Source: Euryhalocaulis sp050486445
GTDB taxonomy: Bacteria; Pseudomonadota; Alphaproteobacteria; Caulobacterales; Maricaulaceae
NCBI GenBank assembly: GCA_050486445.1
Contig: JBJHDH010000002.1
Coordinates: 62,001 to 126,000 of the forward strand
Length of the DNA: 64,000 nucleotides
Reading direction: 5' to 3'
The notes under the pieces were generated by a model that had not been told where the DNA came from, ran no database searches, and saw nothing but the letters and a program-made list of their open reading frames with translations. Shown one piece after another: positions 42,158 through 50,563 of this stretch. A program made the translations under genes and the position numbers. Each line of letters opens with the position of its first letter. The first letter of the stretch is position 1.

Positions 42158-43664
42158 TTCGGCATTCGCAGAAGCCGGGTTCAAGAAAACGATTGAAGCG
42201 CTCAAGCAGGAAATCGTCGATCTCTATTTATCCGACGAGATTCCGTGGGTGATCGGCTATAGCGGCGGGAAAGATTCCACGGCTGTCTTGCAGTTGGTCT
42301 GGCTGGCGCTCGCAGGGCTGCCCGAAGACGAGCGTTCGAAGCCGGTTTATGTCATCAGCACCGATACTCTCGTTGAAAACCCCGTCGTGGCCTTGTGGGT
42401 TTCGAAGTCGCTTGACCGGATGGGGCGTCATGCAGCCGATCAGAGTCTTCCGCTGACGGCGCACAGGCTGACGCCTGCGCCGGAGAACACGTTCTGGGTC
42501 AATCTGATCGGACGCGGCTATCCCGCGCCACGGCCGAAATTCAGGTGGTGCACCGAACGCCTGAAGATCAACCCTTCAACACAGTTTATCAGTTCGGTCG
42601 TCCAGAAGCACGGGGAAGCCATCCTCGTTCTGGGGACGCGCAAAGCCGAGAGCACGGCCCGCGCCAGGGTGATGGAACGCTTCGAGCAAAAGCGGGTACG
42701 CGACCGCCTGAGCCCGAACGGAAGCTTGCCGAACTCCTACGTCTATTCGCCAATCGAAGACTGGTCGAATGATGATGTGTGGATGTTTCTCATGCAGGTC
42801 GGAAACCCATGGGGCTATAACAACAAAGACCTGCTGACGATGTATCAGGGCGCATCGGCGGACGGCGAATGCCCGCTTGTCGTAGATACCACCACGCCGA
42901 GCTGCGGCGACAGCCGCTTCGGATGCTGGGTGTGCACGCTTGTCGAAAAGGACAAGTCCATGCACGCCATGATCCAGAACGATGAGGAGAAGGAGTGGAT
43001 GTTGCCGCTCCTTGAGCTGCGCAACAGGCTCGATCCTCCCAAAACTCCGGATGCTGACAGACCCATACGCGACTTCCGGCGCATGAACGGGGCCGTCCAG
43101 CTCTACAATGACAGGCCAATTCCCGGTCCCTACAAGCAGGAAGCCCGCGAGATGTGGCTTCGCCAGGTGCTGGAGGCCCAGAGGCATATCCGCGAGAATG
43201 GCCCCGAAGAAGTTTGCGATATCGAACTGATCACGCTGGAAGAGCTTGAGGAAATCCGGCGCATCTGGGTCGTCGAGAAACACGAAATCGAAGACACCCT
43301 GCCGCGCGTCTACGAGGACGCTACGGGTCAAGCCTATCCGGGCGGCAGTCTGGACGACAATCTCGTCATGGGCGCGACGGAAATGGAATTGCTGCGCGAG
43401 ATTTGTGACGACGACGATCTGCATTTCCAGCTCGTCCGTGAATTGCTCTCTATCGAGAAGCGGCACAAATCTATGCTGCGCAGAGCCGGATTGTTTGATG
43501 CGCTTGAATCCTCATTCTACCGAAATTTCTACGAAGACGAGGACGATGCGGTCCAAAGGGCGCGGTTGAGGCGTGATGCCTTGGGCGAAGCGAAAGAGCG
43601 CGCCACAGATGAGCTTGCACCCGCCGAAGACCCCTCATCCCATATTGATGAGGCCTGCAAATGA
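42132..43664 (+). CDS. dndC: DNA phosphorothioation protein DndC
   Basis: 510 aa, ATP pyrophosphatase / PAPS-reductase-like with an Fe-S cluster; activates the DNA backbone and carries the sulfur given by DndA. PP-loop IPWVIGYSGGKDSTAVLQLV (SGGKDST about 44-50); the cysteines lie in FRWCTERLKINPST and SCGDSRFGCWVCTLVEKD, a C-x6-C-x2-C cluster-binding pattern. ATG 42132 follows GGGGGG at 42123-42128, a workable ribosome site; an earlier start (42078) lies inside dndB. It overlaps dndD by 4 nt. Confidence 0.93.
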   Translation: MAAKKPQRNSAFAEAGFKKTIEALKQEIVDLYLSDEIPWVIGYSGGKDSTAVLQLVWLALAGLPEDERSKPVYVISTDTLVENPVVALWVSKSLDRMGRHAADQSLPLTAHRLTPAPENTFWVNLIGRGYPAPRPKFRWCTERLKINPSTQFISSVVQKHGEAILVLGTRKAESTARARVMERFEQKRVRDRLSPNGSLPNSYVYSPIEDWSNDDVWMFLMQVGNPWGYNNKDLLTMYQGASADGECPLVVDTTTPSCGDSRFGCWVCTLVEKDKSMHAMIQNDEEKEWMLPLLELRNRLDPPKTPDADRPIRDFRRMNGAVQLYNDRPIPGPYKQEAREMWLRQVLEAQRHIRENGPEEVCDIELITLEELEEIRRIWVVEKHEIEDTLPRVYEDATGQAYPGGSLDDNLVMGATEMELLREICDDDDLHFQLVRELLSIEKRHKSMLRRAGLFDALESSFYRNFYEDEDDAVQRARLRRDALGEAKERATDELAPAEDPSSHIDEACK

Positions 43665-45652
43665 TATTCGACGAAATCGTACTCCACAATTTCGGGCTTT
43701 ATCAGGGAACGCAGCGCGTTGAACTCACCCCGCCGGCTTCCAACAAGCCCATCGTCCTCATCGGCGGGCTCAACGGCGGCGGGAAGACGACATTCTTGGA
43801 TGCGCTGCAACTGGTATTGTTCGGACCCCACGCAAAATGCTCCAACAGGGGCTCGCTCGCATATCCGGAATACCTCTCACGCTGCATCCACAGAAGACCG
43901 GGCAATGCCGAAGCCGGAATAGAGATCGCCTTTCGCCACACCGTGGAAGGAACGGAAGAGCACTATCATTTGCGCCGCTATTGGAAGACGAACGGCAACG
44001 GATGCAAGGAACGCTTTGAGGTCTTCAAGAACGGCCATGCGGAACCGACTCTGGCAGATAACTGGGCCACGCAGGTCGAAGAATTCTTCCCCGCCAATAT
44101 CGCACATCTGTTCCTGTTCGACGGCGAGCAGGTGGAGGCCTATGCCTCACAAACCGATTCCTCCGCCCTGATCGGAGCGGCCATCCAGAACCTGTTGGGG
44201 CTGGATATGGTTGACCAGCTCGATAAGGATTTGCTGGTCTATGAGCGCCGCAAACGCTCGGAAGACAAGGACGCGCCCCGCGACGCCGAGATCACATCCG
44301 CCCAGGATGCGGTGCGCGATTTGCGCCGCCGTGTTGATGCACTGAAACAAGAACGCGCTTCGCTGCAAACCCACCGGATCGACAAGCAGCGCAAGGCCCT
44401 ACGGAAGGCCGAAGAGAAATACCGGAAGATCGGCGGAGCGCTCTACGACCAGAAAGATGCCATCGAGAACAAATGGTTCGGCTCCGTTCAGCACGTTAAG
44501 GACGGGGAAGCCATATTGCGGGATTTTGCCGGAGGGGCCGCTCCCTTGCTTCTCGTGCGCGTCCTGCTTGAATCGGCCGAGCTGCGCGACCAGCACGAAG
44601 AGGAATGCCGCCGTGCGCGCGAACTTGCGGGCGCGCTCAAAGACCGGGACAAAGCGGCGCTCAAACATTTGCGCGGCCGGAAGGCGCAGAAGGAAGTGGT
44701 CGATGCGCTCAAGACGTTCCTTGATGCCGACCGCGCCGAGCGTGAAGCGCTCGGAAAAAAAGACACCGTTCTCGACCTGACACCCGAAGTGCGCAGTGAT
44801 CTGCATACGTTGCTTCGCGGAGATATGGACCAACTGGCTGCCGAGGCCGGAAAGCTCCTCGCCGACCAAAAGCACCGCCGCACAAGCGAGGAACACACAC
44901 GGGTTGAATACGAGAGCATCCCCAGCTCGGATACCGTGGAGCATATCGCCAAGGAACGTGACGAGCTTCGTTCCGAGATCGCCGAGCTGGAAGCCATGCA
45001 TGCGGCAATGGGGCAGGATATCGAGCGCCAGCAGCGTGAACTAGAACGCCGAGAGACGGCACTCGCCCGGCTGCTGGAGGCCGATGCGAAGGACCGCGGC
45101 CGCCGCGATGACCGCTCACGCATCCTTCGCCACTCAGGCAAGGTCCGCAAAACCCTGGAGGCTTTCCGCCATGCCGTCATCGCCCGTCATGTACGGCGTA
45201 TCGAGCAACTGGTTCTGGAAAGCTACCGGCAATTGCTGCGCAAGAGCGGCCTTGTTACACGGCTTTCAATCGATCCCGAAGACTACGCCCTGACCCTGTA
45301 CGGCCGTGACGACGAACCTTTGAGCGCCGAAAGACTGTCTGCGGGTGAGCGCCAGCTTCTTGCGATTGCGCTGCTGTGGGGGCTGGCCAAGGCTTCGGGG
45401 CGTCCGTTGCCGACGGCCATCGATACACCGCTCGGGCGGCTGGATTCCATTCACCGGATGCATCTGGTCGAACGCTATCTGCCCTTTGCCAGCCATCAGA
45501 TATTGCTGCTTTCCACCGACGAAGAGATCGCGGGCGATTATCACGAGCGCCTGCGTCCATGGGTCGGGCACACCTATCAACTGACCTATGATGACAAGAC
45601 GGGTGCGACGCAAATCGCTGCCGGTTACCTGCCATCCAAGGAGGCCGCGTAA
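43661..45652 (+). CDS. dndD: DNA phosphorothioation ATPase DndD
   Basis: 663 aa SMC-like ATPase. Walker A VLIGGLNGGGKTTFLDALQL (about 33-50), FLFDGEQVEAYASQTDS, long coiled-coil arms (about 190-270 and 390-480), then the signature ERLSAGERQLLAIALLWGLA and Walker B PTAIDTPLGRLDSIHRMHL. It shares this plan with the ATPase at 35502, but that one has a CxC hinge and this one has none. It provides energy or DNA nicking for sulfur insertion with DndC and DndE. The ATGA overlap with dndC and the TAATG overlap with dndE show coupling. Confidence 0.93.
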   Translation: MIFDEIVLHNFGLYQGTQRVELTPPASNKPIVLIGGLNGGGKTTFLDALQLVLFGPHAKCSNRGSLAYPEYLSRCIHRRPGNAEAGIEIAFRHTVEGTEEHYHLRRYWKTNGNGCKERFEVFKNGHAEPTLADNWATQVEEFFPANIAHLFLFDGEQVEAYASQTDSSALIGAAIQNLLGLDMVDQLDKDLLVYERRKRSEDKDAPRDAEITSAQDAVRDLRRRVDALKQERASLQTHRIDKQRKALRKAEEKYRKIGGALYDQKDAIENKWFGSVQHVKDGEAILRDFAGGAAPLLLVRVLLESAELRDQHEEECRRARELAGALKDRDKAALKHLRGRKAQKEVVDALKTFLDADRAEREALGKKDTVLDLTPEVRSDLHTLLRGDMDQLAAEAGKLLADQKHRRTSEEHTRVEYESIPSSDTVEHIAKERDELRSEIAELEAMHAAMGQDIERQQRELERRETALARLLEADAKDRGRRDDRSRILRHSGKVRKTLEAFRHAVIARHVRRIEQLVLESYRQLLRKSGLVTRLSIDPEDYALTLYGRDDEPLSAERLSAGERQLLAIALLWGLAKASGRPLPTAIDTPLGRLDSIHRMHLVERYLPFASHQILLLSTDEEIAGDYHERLRPWVGHTYQLTYDDKTGATQIAAGYLPSKEAA

Positions 45653-46026
45653 TGGCGATAGAACACATACGCCTCTCCCAGCAGGCAAAAGACCAGCTCA
45701 TCAAGCTGAAACGGGTTACGGGCATCGAGCACTGGAACGTGCTGTGCCGTTGGGCGCTGTGCCTGTCCCTGGCCGAACAGAGCGTGCCGCCCGCATCGAA
45801 GATCCCCGCCGACAGCAATGTCGAGATGAGCTGGAAGGTTTTTGCCGGACGCTACGCGGACCTCTACATCGCGCTTGTAAGGGAACGCTGTGTCCGCGAC
45901 GGTCTGGGCACGGACCCCGAGACGGTTGCGCAGCAATTCAGGCTGCATCTGCATCGGGGCATATCCTACCTCGCCGGAAACAAAGAGCTGCGCAAGATCG
46001 ACGATCTCGTCGCGCTTGTCGCCTGA
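45652..46026 (+). CDS. dndE: DNA phosphorothioation protein DndE
   Basis: 124 aa. IEHIRLSQQAKDQLIKLKRV, TGIEHWNVLCRWALCLSLAE, MSWKVFAGRYADLYIALVRE and RLHLHRGISYLAGNKELR, the family pattern. DndE binds nicked DNA and completes the DndCDE complex. It starts on the last base of dndD. The following methyltransferase starts 5 nt after its stop. Confidence 0.93.
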   Translation: MAIEHIRLSQQAKDQLIKLKRVTGIEHWNVLCRWALCLSLAEQSVPPASKIPADSNVEMSWKVFAGRYADLYIALVRERCVRDGLGTDPETVAQQFRLHLHRGISYLAGNKELRKIDDLVALVA

Positions 46027-46030
46027 TGCC

Positions 46031-47509
46031 GTGCGCGATGCTGAGGTTCATCTCCGCAACCGGGCACGAACGGCTATCGGCCGCGCGGAACCCTCACGCC
46101 CCTTAAAATGCGTCCTCGCCGACGGCATTCTCCGGTCAGGCATGCATCTGTTCGACTACGGATGCGGACGCGGTGATGATCTGCGCCATCTTGCAATGTT
46201 GGGATTTGATGCCAGCGGCTGGGACCCGGTTCACCGCCCCAATCATGAGCGCCGCAGCGCTCCCATCGTCAATATCGGTTACGTCGTCAACGTCATCGAA
46301 AACCCCGCCGAACGCCAGGAGGCGCTGCGCCGCGCATGGGCGCTCGCCGAGCAAATCCTGGTCGTCAGTGCACGGCTAACACTTGAAGCGAAGGCGTTAC
46401 GCGAAAGCACGGACTACGAAGACGGTCTCCTAACCAGCCGTGGCACGTTCCAGAAGTTCTTCGAACAGCAGGAACTCCGCCAGTGGATTGACAGGACACT
46501 TGAGGCGAATGCCGTTCCTGCCGCCCCCGGCGTCTTCTACGTGTTCCGCGATGAGCAGGCCCGCACGCAGTTCCTCGCCTCACGCTACCGCCGCCGCCTT
46601 GCGGCTCCGCGCCTCACAAAATCCGCAGAGCTGTTCGCCAGACACGAAACGGTGCTCGCACCTCTCATGGAGTTCGTGGGCGAGCGTGGGCGCTTGCCCC
46701 AGGATGACGAGTTGCTGAACGCCGTTGAACTCGCTCAAGTGTTCGGCTCGATCCGCAAGGCGTTTCGCGTCGTTCTGTATGCGACCGATGAGGCTGACTG
46801 GGAGGCGGTCGGTAAAGAGCGCGGGCGCGACCTGTCGATCTATCTGGCGCTCTCGCAGTTTGAAGGACGCCCGCCTTTCGGAAAACTGCCGCTCGCGCTG
46901 CAACGAGATGTGAAAGCCTTTTTCGGGAACTACAAGCAGGCCTGCACCGAGGCCGACACACTCCTGTATTCTCTCGGGCAAACAGGCACCGTGGAAGAGG
47001 CTTGCCAGAATTCAGCCGTTGGCAAGCTCACGCCGAGCGCGCTGTATGTCCATGAATCGGCTTTGCCCGCACTTTCACCTGTCTTGCGCCTCTATGAAGG
47101 ATGCGCCCGAGGCTATCTCGGACGGGTGGATGGGGCCAACATCATCAAGATGCACCGGGGCGAGCCGAAGATATCCTATTTGAGCTACCCCGACTTCGAT
47201 AGTGATCCGCACCCGCCGCTGGCAGAATCCCTCACCGTGCACTTGCAGACTTTCCGCGTGAAAACACGCAGTTTCCGCACTAGCAGCAACCGTCCGATCC
47301 TGCACCGCAAGGAGCTGTTCATATCAGAGGATCATCCCCTCCATGCGAAGTTTTCCCGCCTGACGCGGATCGAAGAAAGCAAGGGTCTGTTTGAAGATAC
47401 CAGCCGTATAGGGATGGAGGATGGCTGGAGCGAGACGCTTGCCGAGAAGGGCGTCTATCTCAAAGGGCACCGTCTCTTATCGCGGCCGGAAACCGAAAGT
47501 AAGACTTGA
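46031..47509 (+). CDS. Phosphorothioation-associated putative methyltransferase
   Basis: 492 aa from GTG 46031. RARTAIGRAEPSRPLKCVLA is followed by SGMHLFDYGCGRGDDLRHLA (SAM-binding FDYGCGRGD) and GFDASGWDPVHRPN, then NIGYVVNVIENPAERQEALR. This is the Dnd-linked putative methyltransferase family (TIGR04096, from memory). An open frame from 45890 overlaps dndE by 137 nt in another frame and looks spurious before 46031, so I took the GTG. The substrate is unknown. Its constant link to dnd suggests that it guards or extends the modification. It is the last gene of the rightward operon. Confidence 0.83.
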   Translation: MRDAEVHLRNRARTAIGRAEPSRPLKCVLADGILRSGMHLFDYGCGRGDDLRHLAMLGFDASGWDPVHRPNHERRSAPIVNIGYVVNVIENPAERQEALRRAWALAEQILVVSARLTLEAKALRESTDYEDGLLTSRGTFQKFFEQQELRQWIDRTLEANAVPAAPGVFYVFRDEQARTQFLASRYRRRLAAPRLTKSAELFARHETVLAPLMEFVGERGRLPQDDELLNAVELAQVFGSIRKAFRVVLYATDEADWEAVGKERGRDLSIYLALSQFEGRPPFGKLPLALQRDVKAFFGNYKQACTEADTLLYSLGQTGTVEEACQNSAVGKLTPSALYVHESALPALSPVLRLYEGCARGYLGRVDGANIIKMHRGEPKISYLSYPDFDSDPHPPLAESLTVHLQTFRVKTRSFRTSSNRPILHRKELFISEDHPLHAKFSRLTRIEESKGLFEDTSRIGMEDGWSETLAEKGVYLKGHRLLSRPETESKT

Positions 47510-47755
47510 TCGACATAGAGGACACTCTTTTTCGGTGCCAAGCTCTCCAGTGTTCATTCAGCAGAGGGGCACCAACACTGATCGTCGCAACAGATGCTGC
47601 GGCAGGAGCATCGACTGGAAACTTGCAATGATTTCAGCAGCCTCCGGCCGGTTTTCAGGTATCATGAGAGGGCTATGGAGTAAACGTAGTTCTCATCACT
47701 ATCCCGCATGCCCCGCCATCCTGCGCTACCGGCCCTGACCTGTCCGACGCACAGA
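47510..47755. other. Right end of the ICE (attR expected here)
   Basis: 246 bp without a gene, between the last dnd gene and a chromosomal hydrolase. Base composition turns less GC-rich, then returns to that of the host. The element must end in here if it stops after dnd, but I found no tRNA 3' repeat or other mark of the junction. Confidence 0.4.
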
Positions 47756-48739
47756 TTACAGATGCGCGGCGGCGAAATCCGCGATGTCGCGGGCGATGTC
47801 GTGGTCATGGCCCAGCCAGATATGGCCGCCGTCCGGATAGATACGCAGACGGGCGCCAGGAATCGTTCCGGCCAGCTTTCTCGCGGTGCCGGCCGTGCCG
47901 AACCGGTCGTCCTCGACCGAGAGAATAAGGGTCGGGACACGCAGCCCGGCGAAATCAGCGCTGGCCGGCTGGCCGGCGATTCTGGCGTCGTTCAGTGCGC
48001 CGCGCGCACGCGGGCTGACCGGCATCAGATCATCCAGGATTCTGTAGGCGCGCGCACGTTCGCTGACGCTGACCGTATCCAGCAAGGCCGGATCAGTGGC
48101 GAGCAGTGTTCCAATGAGCCGTTTCGGCGCGGCCCGGCGGGCCATCCAGAACAGCGCATCGGATTCCAGCACGCGGCGCACGCTCCATTCGACCAGCGGA
48201 CTCATCTCGACCGGATCGCGATTGGCCACATTCGCCGCCGGAACCAGCAGGATCAGCGCCGAGCACCGATCCGGATGACGCAGCGCGAATTCAGCCGCGG
48301 GCAGAGCGCCCGCCGATCCGCCGATGACCGCCAGCCGGTCAATACCCAGATAGTCGAGCAGGGCGGCGAAGACGTCCGCCTGATTGGCGGCGGAAGGGTC
48401 ATCGGGAAAATCCGAGCGCAGATAGCCGAAACGCGACGGCGCGATAATGCGCCAGCCGCGTTCGGCGATGGCCTCGCCGAAAGTCAGGCCCTGATCGAAC
48501 CCGCCGCCGGCGCCGTGGATCATCAGGATCGGCGCGCCCGCGCCGGTCTCGGCATATTCAAGGGCGCCGAAAGCCGTATCGATGATTTCACTCCGGCCAG
48601 CGATGCGCAGCAGCGCTGCGTCACGGGCGCGCGTAAAGGAGCGGTAGCCATACCCGCCGCCGGCAAGCGCGACCGCCAGCACGGCGCCGCCAAGCATGGT
48701 CCGGCGTGAAAGTCTGCGATCGGGGTGTCGCCCGCTCAT
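47756..48739 (-). CDS. Alpha/beta hydrolase, Tat-type signal
   Basis: 327 aa. The N-terminus RRLSRRTMLGGAVLAVALAG looks like a Tat signal or anchor. The fold has ILMIHGAGGGFDQGLTFGEA (oxyanion HG), nucleophile elbow VIGGSAGALPAAEFAL, RCSALILLVPAANVANRD, acid region TLILSVEDDRFG and the catalytic His in YPDGGHIWLGHDHD. Exported or membrane-facing hydrolase; substrate unknown. It stands alone on the minus strand, divergent from the flippase gene. Confidence 0.82.
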   Translation of the reverse strand: MSGRHPDRRLSRRTMLGGAVLAVALAGGGYGYRSFTRARDAALLRIAGRSEIIDTAFGALEYAETGAGAPILMIHGAGGGFDQGLTFGEAIAERGWRIIAPSRFGYLRSDFPDDPSAANQADVFAALLDYLGIDRLAVIGGSAGALPAAEFALRHPDRCSALILLVPAANVANRDPVEMSPLVEWSVRRVLESDALFWMARRAAPKRLIGTLLATDPALLDTVSVSERARAYRILDDLMPVSPRARGALNDARIAGQPASADFAGLRVPTLILSVEDDRFGTAGTARKLAGTIPGARLRIYPDGGHIWLGHDHDIARDIADFAAAHL

Positions 48740-48948
48740 TGCGTTCCGCCCATCCGCTCTGGCCGCCGGAAATCCTGAATTTTATCCGGCAGGGACAGGC
48801 GGCGAGTCAAAGCAAAGGCCTCCATGCGCACTCTTGCGCACATGGCGAACACCCTTCCATTCGAGGCCCCTGCCCAAGACGGCAAAAGCCTGTAGAACAG
48901 GGCCGGGACATCTTTTTCTACTGGAATCGTTGCTTCTGGAATCGCGCC

Positions 48949-50550
48949 ATGGCTGGCGACGCCGACCTGCCCACGCCCGGCCCCACGCCCGGGGCCGCGA
49001 AACACGTCACGCGCGGCGACGTGGCGCGCGGCGCCGGTCTGGCGGGCCTGTCGCGCCTGGGCGCGCTGATCGAGGCCGCCGCCCAGCCGCTTTATGTCTG
49101 GATGTTCGGCCTGGCGTCCTATGGCGTCTATGTCGTGCTGTGGGGCGCGGTCAGCATGCTGACCAATATTCTCGATCTCGCCATGACCCATGCGTTGCAG
49201 CGCGTGGTTCCGGCGCAGGAGCGCGAGGCGCACGCGCACGGCGCGGTGAAGCTGGCCCTGCTGATCGCGCTCATCCCCTCGTCGCTGGCGGCGCTGCTGG
49301 TGACGCTGAACGCGACGGCGATCGCGAATGTGTTTTCGGCGGCGCCGGAGGACGCAGCGCGCCTGCCCGCCGCCATCGGTTTTTTTGTCTGGGCGCTGCC
49401 GCTCTGGAGTTTTGTCGAGGTCGCCACCGCGGCGGCGCGGGCGCGGCGCGCCTTCGGCCCGGAAATCCGCCTGCGCATTTTCTGGGAGCAGCTCGCCCGG
49501 CTGGTCTTCGCCGCCGGATTTTTCCTGACCGGCGCCGTGGGCGTTCTGGAGCTGGGCGGGATGGGGCTGATGGCTGCGCATCTGTGTTCGCTCCTGCTCA
49601 CCGCCGCGCTCTGCGTTCCGCTGCTGGGCCGCTATTACGATCTGCGCCTGCTGCTGCGCGCGCCCATCCCCCCGGCGCTGGCGCGCGAGCTGATCGGCAG
49701 CGGGCTGGCGCTGCTGCCTTCCGGACTGTCGCGACGGCTGCTGATCGACGCGCCGCCGGTGGCGCTGAACCTGGTCCTGCCCGGCGCGCAGGGAGCGCAG
49801 GCGGCCGGCCTGTTCGAGATCGCGCGCAAAATCTCCACCGTGCCGCATCTTGTCCGCCAGTCGTTCCGCTATGTGCTGGCGCCGCTGTCGGCGGCGCAGG
49901 CGCGGCTGGACCGCGCGCGCATCGCGCCGCTTTACGGCTTCGCCTGCCGGGTTTCGACGGCGCTGGTGATCCCGCTGGCCGGGCTGCTGATCTTCGCCGG
50001 GGCGGATATTCTCAGCCTCTACCGGCCAGAGGCCGCGGGGGCGCTGCCGCTGCTGATCGTGCTGGCGAGCGCACGCGCCTTCGAGGCCGTTGTCGGCCCG
50101 GCCGGCGAGATTGTGGAGATGACCGGGCATCGCGCTTTGCCGCTACTGAACAGCCTGATCGGCGTGGGGCTGTGGATCGCGCTGGCCGCCACGCTGGTTC
50201 CCCAGCCAGGGCCGCTGGGCGGACCGATGGGGATGGCGCTGGCCGTCAGCGCGGCGACCGTGGCCAGCGCCTGGGCCGCCACAATCGAGTTGCGGCTCAG
50301 CGACCGGCTCTGGCCGTTCGACAAACGCCTGTTGCTGGGGCTCGGCGCAGCGCTTTCCGGACTCGCGCTGATGGCGCTGGCGGAATCGCTGTTCGGGGGG
50401 CCGGTCCGCTTCGCTTTCGTGTTCACGCTCTGGTTGGTCTTTAGCTGGACGGCGTTGCGGTTCGGCCTCGCGCCGGAGGATCGTGAGGCGCTGGGCCCGG
50501 TCGCGCGCCGCCTGCGTCTGATCCGTGTTCCCTCTTCCCGGCCGGAGTGA
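48949..50550 (+). CDS. Polysaccharide / lipid-linked sugar flippase (MOP superfamily)
   Basis: 533 aa with about 12-14 membrane segments, e.g. VVPAQEREAHAHGAVKLALL..LIALIPSSLAALLV, FFVWALPLWSFVEVATAAAR, VFAAGFFLTGAVGVLELGGM, and late FAFVFTLWLVFSWTALRFGL. GDVARGAGLAGLSRLGALIE resembles the start of Wzx-type flippases of the oligosaccharide flippase family. ATG 48949 is preferred over an earlier frame that has no membrane-protein look. It may work with the nucleotidyltransferase downstream in surface glycan assembly. Confidence 0.75.
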   Translation: MAGDADLPTPGPTPGAAKHVTRGDVARGAGLAGLSRLGALIEAAAQPLYVWMFGLASYGVYVVLWGAVSMLTNILDLAMTHALQRVVPAQEREAHAHGAVKLALLIALIPSSLAALLVTLNATAIANVFSAAPEDAARLPAAIGFFVWALPLWSFVEVATAAARARRAFGPEIRLRIFWEQLARLVFAAGFFLTGAVGVLELGGMGLMAAHLCSLLLTAALCVPLLGRYYDLRLLLRAPIPPALARELIGSGLALLPSGLSRRLLIDAPPVALNLVLPGAQGAQAAGLFEIARKISTVPHLVRQSFRYVLAPLSAAQARLDRARIAPLYGFACRVSTALVIPLAGLLIFAGADILSLYRPEAAGALPLLIVLASARAFEAVVGPAGEIVEMTGHRALPLLNSLIGVGLWIALAATLVPQPGPLGGPMGMALAVSAATVASAWAATIELRLSDRLWPFDKRLLLGLGAALSGLALMALAESLFGGPVRFAFVFTLWLVFSWTALRFGLAPEDREALGPVARRLRLIRVPSSRPE

Positions 50551-50563
50551 TATTCCGCCGCGC

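Noticed and set aside
45890..46030. ATG start of the methyltransferase at 45890
   Set aside because: It overlaps dndE by 137 nt in another frame and has no family-like sequence before 46031.
33195..47509. dndF, dndG and dndH, or sspE beside an ssp operon
   Set aside because: No product of the island has the DndF/G/H look as I know it, and the modifier genes are of Dnd type (DndB, C, D and E are all present), not Ssp.
47500..47760. Direct repeat of the tRNA-Ser 3' end as attR
   Set aside because: I searched by eye for TTCGAATCCC and CTCTCCGCCA and found neither.
48696..50444. Two further large frames across the flippase gene (582 aa + and 464 aa -)
   Set aside because: Arg/Gly/Ala-rich products without membrane segments, typical of shadows in GC-rich DNA; the flippase frame has regular hydrophobic segments.
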